A stretch of 64,000 nucleotides of DNA from NCBI RefSeq assembly GCF_001280505.1, contig NZ_LBIO01000042.1, forward strand, positions 248,001-312,000, read 5' to 3'. The translations under genes and the position numbers were made by a program. This document shows positions 18,199 to 28,655 of the stretch, one piece after another. Under the pieces are notes generated by a model, which was given only the letters and a program-made list of their open reading frames with translations, ran no database searches and had not been told where the DNA came from. The DNA is from Mangrovimonas sp. TPBH4 (GTDB lineage Bacteria > Bacteroidota > Bacteroidia > Flavobacteriales > Flavobacteriaceae). Each line of letters opens with the position of its first letter. The stretch's first letter is position 1.

Positions 18199-18258
18199 AT
18201 CAAAACTTATATTTTCACTTCTCACCTATAAGTTTTGATAAGTTAACGCTTATCAAAA
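18199..18258 (+). promoter_or_regulatory. Three-armed overlapping inverted repeats in the importer leader (candidate attenuator or complex operator)
   Basis: Arm A ATCAAAACTTATA (18199-18211) is perfectly complementary to arm B TATAAGTTTTGAT (18227-18239), 13 bp with a 15-nt loop. Arm B overlaps TTTTGATAAG (18233-18242), which pairs perfectly with arm C CTTATCAAAA (18249-18258), 10 bp with a 6-nt loop. The two helices share 18233-18239 and so exclude each other in RNA. The element spans the region between the predicted start of transcription and the transporter ATG at 18286. Confidence 0.65.
18207..18224. repeat. 18-nt element shared with the susC control region (copy 2)
   Basis: ttatattttcacttctca, identical to 16919-16936. 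Here it runs in the sense direction of the importer operon and covers the end of arm A plus most of the loop of the first leader hairpin. Confidence 0.6.
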
Positions 18259-18285
18259 TAGTATCAATTAAAATGTACTATTTAA

Positions 18286-19635
18286 ATGAAAAAGCGTGTA
18301 TTAGGCTTTTGGGAAATCTGGAACATGAGTTTTGGGTTTCTCGGAATTCAAATGGGGTTTGCCCTTCAAAATGCCAATGCCAGTAGAATTTTACAAATTT
18401 TCGGAGCAGATGTACATCATTTGTCCTGGTTTTGGATTGTGGCACCTCTTACCGGATTAATTGTTCAACCAATCATTGGGCACTACAGCGACAAGACCTG
18501 GACTCGATTGGGCCGAAGGCGACCTTATTTTCTGGTAGGGGCTTTGCTGGCTGCACTTGGGTTGGTGTTCATGCCTAATGCAGATATGTTCACTGCATTT
18601 ATGCCTGCCATTTGGGTAGGTGCCGGAATGTTGATGATCATGGATGCTTCTTTCAATGTGGCCATGGAGCCGTTTCGCGCCTTGGTTGCAGACAATCTAC
18701 GAACAGATCAAAGAACCTTAGGGTTCAGTATTCAAACAGTTTTAATAGGTATAGGTGCTGTGGTTGGTTCATGGTTACCTTATGTGCTTACTAACTTTTT
18801 CGGAGTTTCCAATTCTGGGGAGGATGGTGGCGTGCCTCTTAATTTATTACTTTCCTTTGGGATAGGAGCCGCTATTTTGGTGATAAGTGTTCTTGTTACG
18901 GTTTTTAGGACCAAAGAATATTCGCCTGAAGAGTTGGCTCAAATGTCAGATCAAGAAGAAATACCCGAAGATGAAAAATCCAGTTTGATGGATATTTTCA
19001 CCGACTTTGCTAAAATGCCTGAGACCATGAGGCAATTGGCTTGGGTGCAATTCTTCTCTTGGTTTGGTCTTTTTGGAATGTGGGTGTTTTCCACCCCAGC
19101 TTTAGCGCATCATATTTATGGATTACCTGTAAGCGATACACATAGTGAAACGTATCAAAATGCGGGTGATTGGGTAGGTGTGCTATTTGGAGTGTACAAT
19201 TTGGTTTCTGCAATTTTTGCCTTCTTTTTACCCGTTATAGCGGCAAGAATTGGTAGAAAACGAACCCACGTGATATCATTGATTATTGGAGGTATTGGTT
19301 TAATATCCATGTATTTCTCTCCAAATCAATATTGGTTGATTTTATCAATGGTAGCGGTAGGAATTGCTTGGGCTAGTATCCTCGCAATGCCGTATGCTAT
19401 TTTGGCGGGGTCCATTCCTGCTAGAAAAATGGGAGTGTATATGGGGATTTTCAACTTCTTTATCGTAATCCCTCAAATTATTAATGCCTTTATTGGCGGA
19501 CCAATCGTAAAATATTTTTACAACGAAAATGCCATGTTGGCTTTGGTAACTAGTGGAGTGAGCTTTTTAATTGCGGCACTTTTAGTGAGAAGAGTAAAGG
19601 ATGTGGATGAAATAATAGAAACAGCAAATGAATAA
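18286..19635 (+). CDS. MFS sugar transporter (maltose/maltodextrin importer, SLC45/GPH-like)
   Basis: Inner-membrane importer moving maltose from periplasm to cytoplasm. 449 residues with about 12 hydrophobic segments; the N-terminus FWEIWNMSFGFLGIQMGFAL and the loop GHYSDKTWTRLGRRRPYFL (near 66-84) are typical of the sugar-MFS group found with maltose phosphorylase in Bacteroidota. A charged cytoplasmic loop (about 205-240, EYSPEELAQMSDQEEIPEDEK) separates the two halves. First gene of the plus-strand operon, overlapping the next gene by 8 nt. Direct evidence for maltose is contextual: beta-PGM and GH65 follow. Confidence 0.88.
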   Translation: MKKRVLGFWEIWNMSFGFLGIQMGFALQNANASRILQIFGADVHHLSWFWIVAPLTGLIVQPIIGHYSDKTWTRLGRRRPYFLVGALLAALGLVFMPNADMFTAFMPAIWVGAGMLMIMDASFNVAMEPFRALVADNLRTDQRTLGFSIQTVLIGIGAVVGSWLPYVLTNFFGVSNSGEDGGVPLNLLLSFGIGAAILVISVLVTVFRTKEYSPEELAQMSDQEEIPEDEKSSLMDIFTDFAKMPETMRQLAWVQFFSWFGLFGMWVFSTPALAHHIYGLPVSDTHSETYQNAGDWVGVLFGVYNLVSAIFAFFLPVIAARIGRKRTHVISLIIGGIGLISMYFSPNQYWLILSMVAVGIAWASILAMPYAILAGSIPARKMGVYMGIFNFFIVIPQIINAFIGGPIVKYFYNENAMLALVTSGVSFLIAALLVRRVKDVDEIIETANE

Positions 19636-20284
19636 GAAAGGATTTATTTTCGACCTAGATGGTGTAATTGTAGACACTGCAAAATACCATTTTTTGGCTT
19701 GGAAAAAGTTGGCCAATAGCATTGGCGTGGATTTTACCGAAACACAAAACGAACAACTCAAAGGTGTGAGTCGTGTAAAATCGTTGGAAAAGATATTGGC
19801 TTGGGGCAACAAAACAGTTTCCGAAGCAGAATTCAAGGAACTTATGGATTCCAAAAACACCGATTACCTGAACTACATCGAGCAGATGAACGCTTCAGAA
19901 ATTCTACCGGACGTTCCTAAAGTTCTCAATTACCTAATAGAGAACAAACAGGGAGTTGCCTTGGGATCGGCCAGTAAAAATGCCACGGTTATTTTGGAAA
20001 AGGTCGATTTGCTTTCAAAGTTCGATCAAATTGTGGATGGTAACCATGTGGTAAAAGGAAAACCTAATCCGGAAGTGTTTTTGAAAGGGGCGGAAGCGCT
20101 TGGAATAGAACCTAAACACTGCATAGTGTTTGAAGATGCGTCGGCAGGAATCGAGGCGGCCAAGGCTGCCCAAATGATTGCCATTGGCATAGGAGATAAA
20201 ACGGTATTGGGAGATGCCGATTATGTATTTAATGATTTTACAGAAATCTCAACAGATTTTATAAAAGAGCTTATTAATAAATAG
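19628..20284 (+). CDS. pgmB: Beta-phosphoglucomutase
   Basis: Converts beta-glucose-1-phosphate, the product of an inverting maltose phosphorylase, to glucose-6-phosphate. The 218-residue HAD protein has the nucleophile motif near 8-16 (FDLDGVIVDTA), a four-helix cap with the family-typical LKGVSRVKSLEKIL, the GSASKNA motif II near 116, lysine in KGKPNPEVFLKGAE, and FEDASAGIEAAKAA as motif III. Its start overlaps the transporter by 8 nt, indicating translational coupling, and GH65 follows after an unusually long 84-nt spacer. Confidence 0.94.
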   Translation: MNKKGFIFDLDGVIVDTAKYHFLAWKKLANSIGVDFTETQNEQLKGVSRVKSLEKILAWGNKTVSEAEFKELMDSKNTDYLNYIEQMNASEILPDVPKVLNYLIENKQGVALGSASKNATVILEKVDLLSKFDQIVDGNHVVKGKPNPEVFLKGAEALGIEPKHCIVFEDASAGIEAAKAAQMIAIGIGDKTVLGDADYVFNDFTEISTDFIKELINK

Positions 20285-20368
20285 AAAATTAAAATATAAC
20301 AGAGAAATGCTGTTTGTAAGCCTAGTAGCGAAGCGGTCTATTTTCTTTGTTCTTTTATCTAGAAAACG

Positions 20369-22678
20369 ATGAATCAAGATTATATAAAACCAGACAATTG
20401 GTCCATTATTGAGGAAGGGTTTGAGCCAGATCGCATTAAATCCTCAGAGAGTTTATTTAGTATTGGAAATGGAGCCATGGGCCAACGTGCCAACTTTGAA
20501 GAGCAGTACTCCGGTCCAACATTCCAGGGCAGCTATATCGCTGGGGTTTATTATCCTGATAAAACCCGTGTGGGCTGGTGGAAAAATGGTTATCCAGAGT
20601 ATTTTGCCAAAGTATTGAATGCTCCCAATTGGATAGGGATTAATGTGTATGTAGATGGCGAGGCTTTGGATTTACACCTTTGTACAGAAGTTAAGGATTT
20701 TGTTAGGGAACTGAACATGAAAGAAGGTTGGTTGTCTAGATCCTTTACGGCAACACTTCCAAATGGAGTGGAAGTGCAGGTGGTATCCAAAAGGTTTTTA
20801 AGTCTTGATTTAGATGAATTGGGCGCCATCAATTATTCGGTGACACCACTCAATAAGGATGTTACTATTGTTTTTGAACCTTATTTAGATGCAGGAATCA
20901 CCAACGAAGATTCCAATTGGGATGACAAGTTTTGGAACATTACCAATATCACCCACAATGGCGTGCAGGCCTTCATAGAGGCCCATACCATGAAAACGCA
21001 ATTCCATACCTGTACGTTTATGGAATCGCAATGTTTGGTAAATGGTAAAGCACTTGCTTTAAACCCAAACATTTCTCAAAACGATACCAGAATCAGTTTT
21101 GAATACACTTCAGATGTAAAGGCAAATGACACCTTTACTATCAACAAAATGGGAGGTTATGTGGTCGATAGAAATCACGATAAAACCCATTTAATTGCGG
21201 CGGCCAAAAGTGCTTTGCAAGAGGCCTATAACTTAGGGTTTGAAGGTTTGTTGGCAAAACAAAAGGAGGCTTGGGCCAATATTTGGGCTATGGCCGACAT
21301 CACCATAGAAGGCGATGTAAAAGCACAGCAGGGAATCCGTTTCAATATTTTGCAATTGAACCACACTTATTTAGGAAAGGATGCACGATTGAATATTGGA
21401 CCAAAAGGATTTACCGGTGAAAAATATGGCGGTAGTACCTATTGGGATACCGAAGCTTATTGTATCCCGTTCTACATGGCTACCAAAGATCAAAATGTGG
21501 CAAGAAGCTTGTTGGAATACCGTTACCATCATTTGGATAAAGCCATTGAAAATGCTGAAAAATTAGGCTTTTCAAATGGAGCGGCTTTGTATCCTATGGT
21601 AACCATGAATGGAGAGGAATGCCACAATGAGTGGGAAATCACTTTTGAGGAAATTCACCGTAACGGAGCCATTGCATTTGCCATTTTTAACTACTACAGA
21701 TATACTGGCGATTACAGTTATATTCCAGAAAAAGGCTTGGAGGTATTGATTGGGATTGCCCGTTTTTGGCATCAACGTGCGACCTTTTCAACAGCAAAAA
21801 ATAAATATGTCATCTTGGGCGTAACAGGTCCGAATGAATACGAAAACAATGTCAACAATAATTTCTACACCAATTACATTGCGCAATGGTGTATCAATTA
21901 TGCTTTGGAAAACATTGAAAAAGTAAAAAGCGATTATGCCGAAGATTATTCCAGAATCATGGACAAAGTCCAATTGGGAGCTGAGGAACTAAAAGCGTGG
22001 AAAGATGTGTCTAGCAATATGTATTTCCCATATTCCGAAGAGCATCAAGTGTATTTGCAACAGGATGGCTTTTTGGATAAGGAATTGATTACGGTTGCCG
22101 ATTTGGATAAATCCGAGCGTCCAATCAACCAAAAATGGTCTTGGGACCGCATCTTGCGTTCACCTTATATCAAACAAGCCGACACCTTACAAGGGTTCTA
22201 CTTTTTTGAAGACCATTTTTCTACAGAAGAATTAGAACGTCATTTTAATTTCTACGAGCCTTTTACGGTTCACGAAAGTTCTTTGTCGCCATGTGTGCAT
22301 AGCATTCAGGCTGCAAAATTGGATCAAATGGAAATGGCTTATACCTTTTATTTGAGAACCTCACGTCTGGATTTGGACGATTATAATAAAGAAGTGCACG
22401 AAGGACTTCACATTACGTCCATGGCAGGGACTTGGATGAGTATTGTAGAAGGTTTCGGAGGAATGCGCGTGAAGGAAGACAAGTTGTTCTTCGAACCGAA
22501 AATTCCAAAGGAATGGACCAGTTATTCTTTCAAAGTAAACTTCAGACATCACATTTTGAAAGTGAATGTGTCCCAAAAGCAAACGAGCTTTGAATTGGAA
22601 ACGGGTGAAACTTTGGACATTTTGGTGAATGACCAATTAATTACAGTAACAAAAGGAACTACGGCGACTTTGGGATAG
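20369..22678 (+). CDS. GH65 maltose phosphorylase
   Basis: Phosphorolysis of maltose to beta-glucose-1-phosphate and glucose in the cytoplasm; no signal peptide. The 769-residue protein has the GH65 N-terminal beta-sandwich (IGNGAMGQRANFEEQYSG near 33-50), an alpha/alpha barrel, and the catalytic acid at E490 in VTGPNEYENNVNNN, with a later HESSLSPC motif where phosphate is bound in the family. Kojibiose or trehalose phosphorylase are alternatives within GH65, but the starch context and pgmB partner make maltose by far the likeliest. GH97 follows after 48 nt. Confidence 0.93.
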   Translation: MNQDYIKPDNWSIIEEGFEPDRIKSSESLFSIGNGAMGQRANFEEQYSGPTFQGSYIAGVYYPDKTRVGWWKNGYPEYFAKVLNAPNWIGINVYVDGEALDLHLCTEVKDFVRELNMKEGWLSRSFTATLPNGVEVQVVSKRFLSLDLDELGAINYSVTPLNKDVTIVFEPYLDAGITNEDSNWDDKFWNITNITHNGVQAFIEAHTMKTQFHTCTFMESQCLVNGKALALNPNISQNDTRISFEYTSDVKANDTFTINKMGGYVVDRNHDKTHLIAAAKSALQEAYNLGFEGLLAKQKEAWANIWAMADITIEGDVKAQQGIRFNILQLNHTYLGKDARLNIGPKGFTGEKYGGSTYWDTEAYCIPFYMATKDQNVARSLLEYRYHHLDKAIENAEKLGFSNGAALYPMVTMNGEECHNEWEITFEEIHRNGAIAFAIFNYYRYTGDYSYIPEKGLEVLIGIARFWHQRATFSTAKNKYVILGVTGPNEYENNVNNNFYTNYIAQWCINYALENIEKVKSDYAEDYSRIMDKVQLGAEELKAWKDVSSNMYFPYSEEHQVYLQQDGFLDKELITVADLDKSERPINQKWSWDRILRSPYIKQADTLQGFYFFEDHFSTEELERHFNFYEPFTVHESSLSPCVHSIQAAKLDQMEMAYTFYLRTSRLDLDDYNKEVHEGLHITSMAGTWMSIVEGFGGMRVKEDKLFFEPKIPKEWTSYSFKVNFRHHILKVNVSQKQTSFELETGETLDILVNDQLITVTKGTTATLG

Positions 22679-22702
22679 CCCAGAGTTTGGAATAAAAAGT
22701 AA

Positions 22703-24841
<2,139 letters not shown>

Positions 24842-24846
24842 GAATT

Positions 24847-26751
24847 ATGAAACAAGTGTTGGGGATATATTTTGGAGGGCTAAAGCATACGGTTATTTGT
24901 GGTGCTTTTCTTGGGCTGAGTCTATTTACAAACGCTCAAATTGAAAGGGTGGAACCACCCAACTGGTGGGTAGGTTTTAAAAATCCATCTGTGCAACTAT
25001 TGGTGAAGGGGGACGATGTTGGTGAGCTTACGCCAAGTGTGGAATCTTCGGGAGTGACTATTGTAAAAGTCCATAAAGCCGATAGCCCCAATTATTTGTT
25101 TATCGATTTGAACATTGCTCCATCGGTGAAAGCAGGGAGTTTTGATATTGTCTTTAAAAATGGCAGAAAGGAAAAGGAACGCATCACTTATGAGCTGAAA
25201 CAACGTGACAAGTCTTCGGATCAATTTGAAGGTTTCAACAGCAGTGATGCCATTTACTTGATTACGCCTGATCGCTTTGCTAATGGTGATACATCTAATG
25301 ATGTGCGTGTCAACATGAACGAAAAAATCATCGATCGTAAAAACGATTATGGTCGACATGGAGGGGATATTGAGGGGATTATTCAGCATTTGGATTATAT
25401 AGAAAGTATGGGCTTTACCGCCATTTGGCCAACGCCCTTGTTGACCAACGATATGCCTGAATCTTCATATCATGGCTATGCCATTACCGATTTTTATGAG
25501 GTAGACCCAAGGTTTGGGACTTTGGAGGATTACAAAACACTTTCACAACAAGTATCTCACAAGGGGATGAAACTCATCATGGACATGGTAGCCAACCATT
25601 GCGGAAGTTACCACTGGTGGATGAAAGACTTACCTTTTAAGGATTGGGTGAACCAACAAGAGGCTTATGAGACTACTGGAAAGGTGAAAAACTCCAATCA
25701 CAGACGTACGACCAATCAGGATTTGTACGCCTCCAAAATTGATAAAAAGGAAATGAGCGAAGGTTGGTTTGTACCTGCAATGCCAGATTTGAACCAGCGA
25801 AACCCTTTCATGGCTAATTATATCATCCAAAACAACATTTGGTGGGTAGAAACCCTTCAATTGGGAGGCCTCAGACAGGATACGTACCCTTATCCTGATA
25901 AGGAATTTATGGGAAAATGGGCTGGTGCCATCATGACCGAATACCCTAATTTAAATATTGTAGGGGAAGAGTGGAGTGTGAATCCTCTCTTGGTAAGATA
26001 TTGGCAAACCGGAACCCCCAATAAGCAAGGCTACGAATCACATTTAAAATCTACGATGGATTTTCCTATGCAGGAAGCCATTGTGAAAGCTTTGAATGAA
26101 GAAGAAACTTGGGGAACAGGTTTGGTGAAAATGTATGAAGGATTGGCTAACGATTTCGTCTACACAAATCCAGAATCCATAATGGTGTTTCCAGATAATC
26201 ATGATATGGATCGTGTGTTTACCCAGTTAAAGGAAAACATTCCGCACACCAAAATGGCCCTGAGTTATATGGCTTTGATGCCTCGCACGCTGCAGATGTA
26301 CTACGGTACGGAAATACTCATGCAGAACACAGCCAAACCTCATGATCATGGACTGATTAGAACTGATTTTCCTGGAGGTTGGGATACTGATGCAGTGAAT
26401 GCCTTTACAGGAAATAGTTTGTCTGCTGAAAAGAAAGACATGCAGCAGTTTGTAAAATCCTTATTGAATTATCGCAAGCAAAGTAAGGCGATCCATGAAG
26501 GAAGTACTATGCATTTTGCTCCCGAAAATGGGGTGTACTTACTGTCTAGAAACTTGGGGGATGAAACTGTAGTTTTAATCATCAATAAAAACGATACGGC
26601 GCAAACAATTGGTTTGGATCGTTTTGCAGAACTAGAACTTGAAGGGAAATCTATGACAAACATTCTTTCCAAAGAAAAAATAGTTTGGGAAAGAAATGTA
26701 ACATTACCTGCAAAGGGAATACTGCTTTTATCAACATTAAATACATTTTAA
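24847..26751 (+). CDS. susA: GH13 neopullulanase/cyclomaltodextrinase-like alpha-amylase (SusA-like)
   Basis: Periplasmic depolymerase of imported dextrins. 634 residues; signal peptide with a rather long n-region and cleavage near NAQ (31). Residues about 33-120 match the cyclomaltodextrinase N-terminal Ig domain (RVEPPNWWVGFKNPSVQLLV). Catalytic barrel: DMVANHCG region I, LRQD with nucleophile D345, VGEEW with acid/base E374 and PDNHD with D453, plus the SusA-like GGDIEGIIQHLDYIESMGFT. A short beta-sandwich C domain ends the protein. It starts 5 nt after GH97 and is followed by a second GH13 gene after 14 nt. Confidence 0.92.
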   Translation: MKQVLGIYFGGLKHTVICGAFLGLSLFTNAQIERVEPPNWWVGFKNPSVQLLVKGDDVGELTPSVESSGVTIVKVHKADSPNYLFIDLNIAPSVKAGSFDIVFKNGRKEKERITYELKQRDKSSDQFEGFNSSDAIYLITPDRFANGDTSNDVRVNMNEKIIDRKNDYGRHGGDIEGIIQHLDYIESMGFTAIWPTPLLTNDMPESSYHGYAITDFYEVDPRFGTLEDYKTLSQQVSHKGMKLIMDMVANHCGSYHWWMKDLPFKDWVNQQEAYETTGKVKNSNHRRTTNQDLYASKIDKKEMSEGWFVPAMPDLNQRNPFMANYIIQNNIWWVETLQLGGLRQDTYPYPDKEFMGKWAGAIMTEYPNLNIVGEEWSVNPLLVRYWQTGTPNKQGYESHLKSTMDFPMQEAIVKALNEEETWGTGLVKMYEGLANDFVYTNPESIMVFPDNHDMDRVFTQLKENIPHTKMALSYMALMPRTLQMYYGTEILMQNTAKPHDHGLIRTDFPGGWDTDAVNAFTGNSLSAEKKDMQQFVKSLLNYRKQSKAIHEGSTMHFAPENGVYLLSRNLGDETVVLIINKNDTAQTIGLDRFAELELEGKSMTNILSKEKIVWERNVTLPAKGILLLSTLNTF

Positions 26752-26765
26752 AATACTATTTGGTT

Positions 26766-28652
26766 ATGATTTTCAGTCGTTTATGTTATTTTGCAGTAGC
26801 GCTTCTTCTCGTTTTGCGATGCAAGGAAAAAACAGAGACTCCTATGACAAATGAAACACAACCAATTTCAGTTGATGCCCCTAAAAAAGAAGTCATTTAT
26901 CAAGTGTTTACGCGGCTCTTTGGGAATACCAACGCTACCAACAAGCCCTGGGGAACCATTGAAGAAAATGGTGTTGGAAAATTTAATGACTTTTCAGATA
27001 AAGCCCTTCAGGAAATTAAGGGTTTAGGGGTGACCTATATTTGGTATACCGGCGTGCCACACCATGATGTCATCACCGATTATACGGCTTATGGAATTTC
27101 CAACGACGATCCCGATGTGGTGAAAGGTCGTGCAGGCTCTCCTTATGCCGTGAAGGATTACTATAATGTGAATCCTGATTTGGCAGAAGACGTTTCCAAG
27201 CGTTTGGAAGAATTTGAAGCCTTGATTGAGCGTACCCATAAAAATGGATTAAAACTCATCATCGATATCGTGCCAAATCACGTGGCAAGAAATTACCAAA
27301 GCATCACAAATCCTGGGGGTGTGGAAAGCTTCGGAGCTAAGGATGATACCTCAAAAGCATATAGCGTCAATAACAATTTTTATTACATCCCGGGGGAGGC
27401 TTTTAAGGTGCCAGTGCCCGAGAATAATTACCAACCTTTGGGCGGGCAACCCAATCCTTTGGCAGATGGTAAGTTTGATGAAAACCCGGCCAAGTGGACC
27501 GGAAATGGATCGCGTTTGGCACAGCCTAATTTTCACGATTGGTACGAAACTGTAAAAATAAATTACGGTGTAAGTCCAGATGGACATAAGGATTTTCCTG
27601 AGTTGCCAGAAGATTTCGAAAATCAGGACTATCAGGCGCATTATCAATTTTGGAAAGATAAAACAGTGCCGGATTCTTGGGTGAAATTCAAGGATATTGC
27701 CTTGTATTGGTTGGAAAAAGGCGTGGATGGCTTTAGATATGATATGGCGGAAATGGTTCCCGTGGAATTTTGGAGCTATATGAATTCAGCCATAAAAATG
27801 AAAAACCCTGATGCCTTTTTATTGGCAGAGGTATACAATCCAGATTTATATAGAGCCTATATTCATAGGGGGAAAATGGATTATCTTTATGACAAGGTTC
27901 AGTTGTATGATACCTTGAAGCATATCATGCAAGGCCATGGCAAAACCGATAATATTCCGCCTATTCAAAACTATTTGTCCGACATAGAACACCATATGTT
28001 GCACTTTTTGGAAAACCACGATGAGCAGCGTATTGCAAGTCCAGAATTTGCTGGAGATGCCCAAAAAGCAAAGCCGGCGATGGTGCTATCTGCAACCATC
28101 AGTACGTCGCCAACCTTAATTTATTTTGGTCAGGAATTTGGAGAGCCTGGAGCTGAAGATTTAGGGTTTGGTGACCCTTCCCGGACTTCGATTTTTGATT
28201 ATGGAAGTGTTCCTACGTTAAGACGCTGGGTAAACGACAAACAATTTGATGGAGGCAAGTCGACACCAGAAGAGCTGGAATTGCGCGATTTTTACAAGCG
28301 CTTGTTGAATTTTACAATTTCAAGCGACGCCTTGATGGGGGAATATGAAGAGCTTCATACCTACAATACCCATCATACCGAGCATTATGGTTTGAAGCAG
28401 TTTTCTTTTGCGCGTTGGAACGGAAATGAAAAGTTGATTATTGTCTCCAATTTTGATCCTTATTTTGGTACAGAATTCGATTTGAAGTTGCCAGAATCCT
28501 TAAGGCAAAAATGGCAATTACAAGGAGGAGATTATATTTTGAAAGATCAACTTTATAATGGTTTTCAAACAACTTTGCATGTCACGGATTCTAGTGCTTC
28601 GGCAAGAATTCCTTTAAAACCTTTAGAATCTTTTATTCTTAAATTTCAGTAG
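26766..28652 (+). CDS. GH13 alpha-amylase-family lipoprotein
   Basis: The frame opens upstream inside the preceding gene, but the ATG at 26766 gives a clean lipoprotein signal (MIFSRLCYFAVALLLVLRCK, lipid cysteine 19) and 628 residues, so that start is chosen. Catalytic motifs: DIVPNHVA, DGFRYD with nucleophile D326, LLAEVYN with acid/base E355 and ENHDEQR with D419. A long insertion (about 175-290) sits between region I and region II. It probably faces the periplasm and cuts malto-oligosaccharides; exact subfamily and bond specificity (alpha-1,4 versus alpha-1,6 or debranching) cannot be told by eye. Confidence 0.9.
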   Translation: MIFSRLCYFAVALLLVLRCKEKTETPMTNETQPISVDAPKKEVIYQVFTRLFGNTNATNKPWGTIEENGVGKFNDFSDKALQEIKGLGVTYIWYTGVPHHDVITDYTAYGISNDDPDVVKGRAGSPYAVKDYYNVNPDLAEDVSKRLEEFEALIERTHKNGLKLIIDIVPNHVARNYQSITNPGGVESFGAKDDTSKAYSVNNNFYYIPGEAFKVPVPENNYQPLGGQPNPLADGKFDENPAKWTGNGSRLAQPNFHDWYETVKINYGVSPDGHKDFPELPEDFENQDYQAHYQFWKDKTVPDSWVKFKDIALYWLEKGVDGFRYDMAEMVPVEFWSYMNSAIKMKNPDAFLLAEVYNPDLYRAYIHRGKMDYLYDKVQLYDTLKHIMQGHGKTDNIPPIQNYLSDIEHHMLHFLENHDEQRIASPEFAGDAQKAKPAMVLSATISTSPTLIYFGQEFGEPGAEDLGFGDPSRTSIFDYGSVPTLRRWVNDKQFDGGKSTPEELELRDFYKRLLNFTISSDALMGEYEELHTYNTHHTEHYGLKQFSFARWNGNEKLIIVSNFDPYFGTEFDLKLPESLRQKWQLQGGDYILKDQLYNGFQTTLHVTDSSASARIPLKPLESFILKFQ

Positions 28653-28655
28653 TTT

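Noticed and set aside
26685..26765. Upstream start of the second GH13 gene inside the preceding gene
   Set aside because: The later ATG at 26766 gives a proper lipoprotein signal; the extension lacks one.
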